A DNA stretch of 7,904 bases from Spirochaetota bacterium (lineage in GTDB: Bacteria > Spirochaetota > UBA12135 > COTS27): positions 1 through 7,904 of the forward strand of contig JAUXHF010000081.1 in the NCBI GenBank assembly GCA_030621685.1. The letters run 5' to 3'. The position numbers and the translations under genes are program-made. The first letter of the stretch is position 1; every line of letters starts with the position of its first letter. The notes beneath the pieces were generated by a model. That model had not been told where the DNA came from, did no database searches, and worked only from the letters and a program-made list of their open reading frames with translations. Positions 1 through 5,385 of this stretch are shown in pieces.

Positions 1-3000
1 CCAGCGTATTCTAAGGCTTTCTGTTCTCTTCTCCGTTTTTCAGTAACAGCCTGCTGCAGAAGTTTACTGTACAGCTCTAAACCTATAAGAGAAAGGTTTC
101 CCGATTGCTCTGTGCCTAGCAGATTTCCTGCTCCTCGCATTTCAAGGTCACGCATGGCAAGGCTAAAGCCAGCGCCTAGTTCGGTATACTCTTGGATATA
201 TTGCAATCGCTCGAAAGCGGCCTCAGATACTTTATCGCTATGAAAAAAATAGGCATAGGCCTGTCTTTTGGCGCGGCCAATGCGCCCTTTCAATTGATAC
301 AGCTCGGTAAGCCCAAAGCGCTCGGCATGGCTTACAAGAAGCGTATTTACATTCTCTAAATCTAAGCCAGAACCGATGATATTGGTGGAAAGCAGAATAT
401 CGAATTTTCTTTCGCTAAAATCCTTAAAATGTTGTTCTAATTCATGCTCTGGCATTTTGCCATGCACCATGGTCATCGTGGCTTCTGGCAAAACCTTAGC
501 TATAAACCGTCCCATGCCAGCAATACTTTCTATGCGATTATGCACAAAGAAAATTTGCCCTCCACGTTTTTTTTCTTCTGCGTAAGCCTGCCTAATCTTC
601 TCTTCTTGAAAAGGCCCACTGTGTACAACAATCGGCAGCCGGCCAGCTGGCGGTTTTTTCAAAAGCAACAGCGGGCGCAAATTAGACAGCGTCATAGAAA
701 GTGTTCTAGGAATAGGCGTAGCCGAAAGGCTTATGGTATGTACGTTTGGAAACCGCTCCTTAATATGTTCTTTCTGCTTCACTCCAAATTTCTGCTCCTC
801 GTCTATAATCAGCAAGCCTAAGTTCTTGAAATTTATTGCTTTGCCAAAGGCGGCATGCGTAGCTACCACTATGTCTAAAGACCCATTCGCCAGAGTAGCC
901 AGTGTCTCTTGTTTTTCTTTGCCTTTTACGAATCTATTCAAGGCTCCTACGCTCACAGGGTAGCCAGCAAAGCGTTTTTTGAAGTTGCTGTAATGCTGCA
1001 AACAAAGAAGCGTGCTGGGCGTAAGAAATAAAGTCTGGCGACCGCACATGGCTGCCTTAAAAACAGCTCGCAAGGCTACCTCTGTTTTGCCAAAACCCAC
1101 ATCTCCGCAGAGCAAGGCATCTACCGGTTTTTCATTTTCTAAAAAACCCTTTAGTTTCCTAGCGGCTATAAGCTGATCCTCTGTTTCTGTAAACGGGAAT
1201 TCTGCTTCAAAGGCTGCTTGAAAAACAGAATCTTGGCCGAAAGGCGCTGTTCTTTCTCGTTCTCGTTTAGCATAAAAATTTAGAAATTTCTCTGCCAGCT
1301 CGGCTGTTTCTTTCTTTACTCGCTCTTTAACTTTTTTAAAATACTCTTTATCTAAGCGATCAAGCTTCCGCCGCTGGCCATCGCCAAGATAGCGTTCCAC
1401 CAGATGCATATTCTCTATAGGCACATACAGTTTAGCCGAGTCTCGGTACTCTAAAAGCAGGTAATCTTTTTCTACCTCGTTCATGCGAAGCCGACACAGG
1501 CCAGAGTAAAGGCCCACTCCATACTCGGCATGCACCGCAAGCTGGTTCTCTTGCAGGAATAAGAAGTGTTCAAAAAAATCTTGTTGTTTTTCCATCGCAG
1601 CGGCTGGATTCTTCGGCTTATGCTTATGCCTGTGCAGCGTTTTCCGCCGAGAAAAAATCTCATAATCGCTCATAAGTAGAGTATTCTTTGTTTGCATGCC
1701 CTTAGCAACAAAGCCCTCTATCAAATTCAAGGCCCCCTGTTCAATTTCAATTTCAATTTGCCTAGGTCCAGCAAGATTTCCTGCCTCATGAGTTCTTTTC
1801 AAGAAACTGCGGGGCTTAAGTTCATGAAAAACCTCTTCTAACTTCCGTAAGCCAAAGCGCTGTTCGCTGAAGAGTAAAATAGTGTCTCCTTTTTCTAGCC
1901 GAGAAGCGAAGACGCGCTTTGCTTCTTGAATGTTTTGTTTAAAAAATGGCAGAACAAAAAATTGCTTGCCAAGCCCTGCCACAAACGCTAACGATTGAAT
2001 ATTCAGCCGCCGCTGCAGTAAGGATGAGGGCAATGATTGGCCTAGGCGGCTAGGCGAGGAACTCTGGTTTTTTTGTTTCTTTTCACTGGCTGCTTTTACT
2101 TTGGGAAAATTTACTTTGGGAAAATTTACTCGCCGGCTTTTCAGAGAAAGCAAGTCCGCTTTCTCCGCTAATTCTAAACAAGCCTCATCAGCATCAACAG
2201 CGCTGCCATATTCTTTAAGTAGCAAAATTGTTTTATCTTGGCTGCTTGCTGCAGCTGGAAGTCTAGCTACGTTATTTCTAGCATCAATATAATCAAAAAG
2301 CTTGGCTCCCTCTGGCTCTGCTCCTGCTTGGTCTTGCCAAGCGCTAAGCTCTCGGAAAGGCGGGATAAACACAGTGTTTTTTTTTGCCAGTATTTTTCGA
2401 GTAAGCGGGTGATAGCTCCGCAGCTCTTCTAATTCATCACCGAAGAAATACAAGCGAAGTGGCAGAGATTCGCTGGGAGAATACAGTTCTATCGTCTCGC
2501 CGGCTAAAGAGAATTCACCGGGTTCACAAACTTCTGTTTCTCGGCGATAGCCCAGCTGTTCAAGTTTCTTGCGAAAAACTCTTTGCTCGAGGTTCATGCC
2601 TCTTGTTACTGTAATTGAATCGCTAAAAAAAGTTTCGGCCGCTTCAATGTTTTCATGTAACTGCGCTTCGGCGCTAAAGATGATTATTGGTTGTTGCGCA
2701 TCCACCTCGGCCTCGCTCAATGCACTTGAGCCACTTAAGGCATGTAAGCCATGTAAGCCATCATCGCTAGCGTAAACGGCTTCATCGTGCTTTAAGCGTG
2801 ACAGCTTAGGCCTTTGCTCGCTTTTTTGAAGTTCTCCGCTTAACGCTAACGCTAACCGCAGCTGCAAACGCTGGTAAAGAGTCTCTGCCCGCCCATCGTA
2901 GGCGGGATATTCAAACACGGTGTTTTCTGGTAAAAGCTCTTTTAGTTCCTGAATTCTATCCGCTGTTTCGCTTGCCATGCTTGCCAGTGGCGACATGTCG

Positions 3001-3191
3001 CATAGCATAAACAAGATATCCGCCCCAGAGGGAGTATCTGTTTTTTCTGAATTCCCTCTTAGCAGTGAAGCCAAAAACAAAGTTTTCGAAAAACCATGTA
3101 AGCCCGTAACCTGCTTTTCTTGCAAGCTCTTCTGAAGGAAATCTTTCTCTAGTAATTCAAAAAGATAGTCTTTGGCAGCTGGGTTCATCAT
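1..3191 (-). CDS. mfd: Transcription-repair coupling factor Mfd (C-terminus cut off by window edge)
   Basis: Mfd is an ATP-driven DNA translocase that pushes stalled RNA polymerase off DNA and recruits UvrA for transcription-coupled nucleotide excision repair. The frame stays open from ATG at 3191 to the left edge, giving 1063 codons. The family is usually about 1150 residues, so part of the C-terminal UvrA-inhibitory domain lies outside. Visible parts are a UvrB-like N-terminal module (about 20-340, with EYPAYDG near residue 95), the RNA-polymerase-interaction domain (about 545-610, VHAEYGVGLYSG then DYLLLEY and KLYVP), Walker A GDVGFGKT (696-703), DEEQ box (797-800), SATPIPRT (823-830), motif VI QLKGRIGR (966-973) and the TRG element with DLEMRGAGNLLG just after. 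Two low-complexity insertions (about 118-163 and 340-395) explain why Walker A lies later than in E. coli Mfd. Two ATGs are adjacent (3191 and 3188), and no clear Shine-Dalgarno precedes them. It lies downstream of the co-directional dehydratase gene across a 266-bp gap. Family identity is certain. Both the frame at the start and at Walker A agree. Confidence 0.97.
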   Translation of the reverse strand, partial: MMNPAAKDYLFELLEKDFLQKSLQEKQVTGLHGFSKTLFLASLLRGNSEKTDTPSGADILFMLCDMSPLASMASETADRIQELKELLPENTVFEYPAYDGRAETLYQRLQLRLALALSGELQKSEQRPKLSRLKHDEAVYASDDGLHGLHALSGSSALSEAEVDAQQPIIIFSAEAQLHENIEAAETFFSDSITVTRGMNLEQRVFRKKLEQLGYRRETEVCEPGEFSLAGETIELYSPSESLPLRLYFFGDELEELRSYHPLTRKILAKKNTVFIPPFRELSAWQDQAGAEPEGAKLFDYIDARNNVARLPAAASSQDKTILLLKEYGSAVDADEACLELAEKADLLSLKSRRVNFPKVNFPKVKAASEKKQKNQSSSPSRLGQSLPSSLLQRRLNIQSLAFVAGLGKQFFVLPFFKQNIQEAKRVFASRLEKGDTILLFSEQRFGLRKLEEVFHELKPRSFLKRTHEAGNLAGPRQIEIEIEQGALNLIEGFVAKGMQTKNTLLMSDYEIFSRRKTLHRHKHKPKNPAAAMEKQQDFFEHFLFLQENQLAVHAEYGVGLYSGLCRLRMNEVEKDYLLLEYRDSAKLYVPIENMHLVERYLGDGQRRKLDRLDKEYFKKVKERVKKETAELAEKFLNFYAKRERERTAPFGQDSVFQAAFEAEFPFTETEDQLIAARKLKGFLENEKPVDALLCGDVGFGKTEVALRAVFKAAMCGRQTLFLTPSTLLCLQHYSNFKKRFAGYPVSVGALNRFVKGKEKQETLATLANGSLDIVVATHAAFGKAINFKNLGLLIIDEEQKFGVKQKEHIKERFPNVHTISLSATPIPRTLSMTLSNLRPLLLLKKPPAGRLPIVVHSGPFQEEKIRQAYAEEKKRGGQIFFVHNRIESIAGMGRFIAKVLPEATMTMVHGKMPEHELEQHFKDFSERKFDILLSTNIIGSGLDLENVNTLLVSHAERFGLTELYQLKGRIGRAKRQAYAYFFHSDKVSEAAFERLQYIQEYTELGAGFSLAMRDLEMRGAGNLLGTEQSGNLSLIGLELYSKLLQQAVTEKRRREQKALEYA
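1740..1757 (-). repeat. Hexanucleotide repeat in mfd, three copies
   Basis: On the plus strand the unit ttcaat occurs three times in a row. On the coding strand it gives alternating Ile-Glu (QIEIEIEQ) near residues 478-484 of Mfd, ahead of the polymerase-interaction domain. The unit is a multiple of three, so copy-number change would keep the frame. Confidence 0.8.
2095..2130 (-). repeat. 15-bp perfect tandem duplication in mfd
   Basis: The plus-strand unit tttactttgggaaaa occurs at 2095-2109 and 2110-2124, followed by six bases of a third copy. In Mfd it encodes VNFPKVNFPKV at about residues 355-365, inside a Lys/Ser/Gln-rich low-complexity insertion. The copies are identical, which suggests a recent event. 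Confidence 0.9.
2741..2761 (-). repeat. 9-bp tandem duplication in mfd
   Basis: The plus-strand unit catgtaagc occurs at 2741-2749 and 2750-2758, followed by cat. It encodes GLHGLH in the first low-complexity insertion of Mfd (about residues 118-163), which is not present at this point in E. coli Mfd. Confidence 0.8.
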
Positions 3192-3457
3192 AGCAAGGAA
3201 TTTCTTGAAAATTCAGTTTTTAACTTCACTCTGCTACAGGCCTTAGCTGCTTCGGCTATTTCGCCTGCTTCGGCTATTTTGTTTAACCAGTAACTTTATA
3301 TTATTTACCTTAAGAAAATACATAAAGCATGCAGCTAGCAAATATATACCTGTAGCTATACGCTTCTATAGTTTCAGCCAATTTTTATAGATGGTCTTAG
3401 TTAGTTTGGGAAGCCTCTGCATGCCTTCAGACATTGATTTGAATTTTGTAGCTAATT
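3192..3457. other. Spacer between the dehydratase gene and mfd
   Basis: No recognisable gene is present. The segment is AT-rich and contains an 18-bp-period direct repeat close to mfd. Stretches resembling -10 hexamers exist on the minus strand (for example TATAAA at 3300-3295), but I see no matching -35, so no promoter is called. No GC-rich hairpin with a T-run follows the dehydratase stop, so read-through into mfd is possible. An unstarted open frame on the minus strand runs for about 35 codons and ends in a TGA overlapping the mfd start (ATGATG). Confidence 0.6.
3247..3279. repeat. Tandem repeat, 18-bp period, upstream of mfd
   Basis: The 15-base unit ctgcttcggctattt occurs at 3247-3261 and again at 3265-3279, separated by cgc. 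It lies about 55-90 bp upstream of the mfd start, in what would be its leader or promoter region. Function unknown. Confidence 0.85.
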
Positions 3458-4963
3458 TTATAGGTGATGTATTTCCTTATATAATAATTTTTCCATCGTG
3501 TTTAGCAAGCTAGCCCTGCTTTCATGCATCAAAGAAGACTCGAGAGCCTTACAGGTTTCCCAGATGCTAGCAGCATCCGCCAAGGCTGGCTCATGCAAGG
3601 TGAAGAGGCTGCTATTCTGCGTTTTCTGTAACCGAGTATGGGTGTAAAAGAGTTTTTCATTCATTTTCTCTCCCTTGCGTAGCCCAATGTATGTAATAGG
3701 AATGTCTGCTGCTGCCCCACTTCGTGCAGCTAAACTTTTATTTTCGTAGAGCCGAAGAAGCATTTGCATAAGATCGTAGATTTTAACCGGCTTGTCCATA
3801 TCTAACATGTACAGCCAGTTCTCTACATTCTCTGCTGGCGGCGCTGCATAAAATGATTCCATAGCAAGCGCGGCTACGCTTAAAGACAAAATAGCTGCAT
3901 CGGGAATAGCCATAAAATAACGTTCCACCAGAGGGTCTGTAACGGTAAGCGGGCCGCCCATTTCAATTTGCTTCTTAAACAAGGGCATAACCGATCCTCG
4001 GCTGCCAATAACGTTTGAAAAACGAATAACCACAGCATTCATGCCTAAACGCTGCCTGGCATGCTGCACAAGTTTTTCTGATAAGCGCTTTGTCATGCCC
4101 ATCACGGTAGAGGGGTTAACCGCCTTATCGGTAGAGATGAAGAAAAAATGTTTTATGCCACACTGCTTCGCCGATTCAAGCAAAGTCTTGGTTGCTAGCG
4201 TGTTATTTTTTAAGCCCTCTTTCTCATTGTTTTCAACAAAGGTGATGTGCTTATACGCCGCCGTATGAAAAATAGCTTTCGGGTTCTTCTCTTGTAACAA
4301 CTCTAACATGAACTGTTTATCTTGCACATTGCCCAGCACATATGATATCTTGGGCATGTTTTTATGCGCGAGAGCTAGGGTTTTCAGACGCTCGCTAAGC
4401 ATATAAAGAGAATGTTCTCCGTGAGAGACTGCTATAATTTCTTTTAGTGGATACAAAGATAATTGCTCCATAAGCGCAGAGCCTATAGTCCCTCCGGCTC
4501 CGGTAACCAGCACGCTTTCTGCTTGTAAGTGTTTTGCCAATAGCGCTTCGTTGCTGGCAATAGGCCGACGTCCTATAAGATCCTCTGCGCTTAGCTGCCT
4601 GAGTTGCTGAAAAGGACTTTTGCCTTGCAAGAGCCTCGCCTCGCTAGCTAAGGGCAGGATTTGCAGGTTGCATCTTAAAACATCAGGGCTATCTAAAAGT
4701 TTTTTAAAAAACTCATGCCGGGCTACGTTTAAGGCTATCGCTATATTGCTTACGCTTACGCCAAGCCTAGGAAGCCATCTTTCCATTGATTCGAAAGCCA
4801 GTAGCTCTATTTTATTAGCTGCCAGCGAAACCATAGCCTTGCTAGCTCGCTTAGATACAAAAACTAAGGCAATAAGCTGAATATTCGGCTTTTTTTTCAG
4901 GTCTTCTGCTAAGGTTTTAAGCTCTTCTCCCTCGCCAATAAGGACCCATTTTTGTATCTTCAT
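3458..4963 (-). CDS. Nucleotide-sugar 4,6-dehydratase/epimerase, CapD/WbpM/PglF family, without membrane segments
   Basis: The protein is an extended short-chain dehydrogenase of the polysaccharide biosynthesis CapD type. Members convert UDP-GlcNAc to a 4-keto-6-deoxy sugar for surface polysaccharide or glycan synthesis. Residues about 1-140 form a Rossmann-like N-terminal domain (KWVLIGEGEE), related by position to the CoA-binding-like domain of WbpM. The catalytic domain starts with the NAD-binding TGAGGTIGS (154-162), then AAYKH (235-239), STDKA (277-281) and VMGMTKR (287-293), then RFSNVIGSRGSVMPLF and ERYFMAIPDAA. Thr278/Asp279/Lys280 and Met288/Lys292 match the altered active site of WbpM/PglF, in which Met replaces the Tyr of YxxxK. 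At 501 residues it is shorter than WbpM or PglF (about 590-665) and lacks their four N-terminal transmembrane helices, so a cytosolic location is inferred. The start at 4963 has no Shine-Dalgarno, only an A-rich leader. No glycosyltransferase or aminotransferase neighbours are present, so the exact product sugar is open. Members annotated simply as capD or as epimerases are alternatives. Confidence 0.9.
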   Translation of the reverse strand: MKIQKWVLIGEGEELKTLAEDLKKKPNIQLIALVFVSKRASKAMVSLAANKIELLAFESMERWLPRLGVSVSNIAIALNVARHEFFKKLLDSPDVLRCNLQILPLASEARLLQGKSPFQQLRQLSAEDLIGRRPIASNEALLAKHLQAESVLVTGAGGTIGSALMEQLSLYPLKEIIAVSHGEHSLYMLSERLKTLALAHKNMPKISYVLGNVQDKQFMLELLQEKNPKAIFHTAAYKHITFVENNEKEGLKNNTLATKTLLESAKQCGIKHFFFISTDKAVNPSTVMGMTKRLSEKLVQHARQRLGMNAVVIRFSNVIGSRGSVMPLFKKQIEMGGPLTVTDPLVERYFMAIPDAAILSLSVAALAMESFYAAPPAENVENWLYMLDMDKPVKIYDLMQMLLRLYENKSLAARSGAAADIPITYIGLRKGEKMNEKLFYTHTRLQKTQNSSLFTLHEPALADAASIWETCKALESSLMHESRASLLNTMEKLLYKEIHHL

Positions 4964-5206
4964 GTATTTTTTTAAAGCTGGATTTTAGCCAAGCACTTTG
5001 GCAACGCTTAGCTTAAATTCTTTCTAGCTTGCTTGTATCCGCTAACGTAAGCACAAAGCAAGCCGTTTAAACTTAAATTCTAAAATCAAATTCTCTAGCA
5101 ATCTATTCAAAGCACTCTTTCCATATTTCATAGTTATCCATAACAGCACTTTATAAAATCCACCTTAGCAGCCCCAGCCTTAACAGCCTAGCCTTAGCCT
5201 TTTATG

Positions 5207-5266
5207 CAACTAATCATAAAGCTAATCATAAAGCTAATTATACAGCTAATTATACAGCTAGTTATA
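5207..5266. repeat. 12-bp tandem array, five imperfect copies
   Basis: Five consecutive units are seen: caactaatcata, aagctaatcata, aagctaattata, cagctaattata and cagctagttata. Neighbouring units differ by one or two bases, as expected from stepwise tandem duplication followed by drift. On the minus strand units three and four each contain a perfect TATAAT hexamer (5242-5237 and 5254-5249), and units one and two contain TATGAT. The array could thus act as clustered -10 elements toward the dehydratase gene, but no -35 is apparent. Regular 12-bp spacing also fits an iteron-like binding site. On the plus strand it reads as a Leu-Ile-Ile-Lys/Gln repeat from an ATG at 5204. Confidence 0.92.
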
Positions 5267-5344
5267 AACTTTTCCCCTAGCAAGATTCTTAGCCTAGTCT
5301 TTTGCTAAAAAAGCTAGAAAACAAAGCATGATGCAGCCAAGAAG

Positions 5345-5376
5345 ACTTTAGCTGTAATATACTTTAGCTGTGATAT
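5345..5376 (+). repeat. 16-bp tandem duplication at the fpg promoter
   Basis: The units actttagctgtaatat (5345-5360) and actttagctgtgatat (5361-5376) differ at one base. Because each is followed by act, both junctions create TATACT (5358-5363 and 5374-5379), so the -10-like hexamer exists twice, 16 bp apart. Confidence 0.9.
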
Positions 5377-5379
5377 ACT
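5371..5379 (+). promoter_or_regulatory. Candidate extended -10 promoter of fpg
   Basis: TGaTATACT matches the extended -10 pattern TGnTATAAT with one mismatch. No good -35 is visible 17 bp upstream, which extended -10 promoters can tolerate. Transcription starting about 7 bp after the hexamer would begin at or within a base or two of the fpg ATG (5386), implying a leaderless or nearly leaderless mRNA. This is sequence inference only. Confidence 0.4.
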
Positions 5380-5385
5380 ATATCC

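Larger units (their letters stand above)
4964..5385. other. Divergent intergenic region, AT-rich and repeat-filled
   Basis: This 422-bp region separates the divergent dehydratase and fpg genes and should hold both promoters. I see no RNA gene and no recognisable protein. It contains the decamer cttaaattct twice (5012-5021, 5072-5081), a run rich in agcc (about 5166-5200), a near-palindrome gttatccataac (5133-5144), five copies of a 12-bp unit (5207-5266) and a 16-bp tandem duplication against the fpg start (5345-5376). Two short open frames occur by reading alone: 5204-5308 plus (34 codons, made largely by the 12-bp array) and 5042-5131 minus (29 codons). Neither has a ribosome binding site. 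Confidence 0.7.

Noticed and set aside
444..963. Plus-strand open frames within mfd
   Set aside because: They overlap the helicase domain of Mfd read on the minus strand, whose motifs are unmistakable. Their peptides show no family features.
3327..3424. Inverted repeat gcatgcag / ctgcatgc about 80 bp apart in the spacer before mfd
   Set aside because: Eight-base arms this far apart are expected by chance, and the core GCATGC is itself palindromic.
4988..5002. Small hairpin GCCAA-gcact-TTGGC upstream of the dehydratase gene as terminator or riboswitch
   Set aside because: It has only five base pairs, no T-run and no larger conserved fold around it.
5042..5131. 29-codon minus-strand open frame starting MKYGKSALNRLL in the divergent spacer
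   Set aside because: It has no ribosome binding site and no recognisable motif, and its length is common by chance in AT-rich DNA.
5207..5266. CRISPR array
   Set aside because: Units are 12 bp and directly adjacent without spacers, and no cas gene is near.
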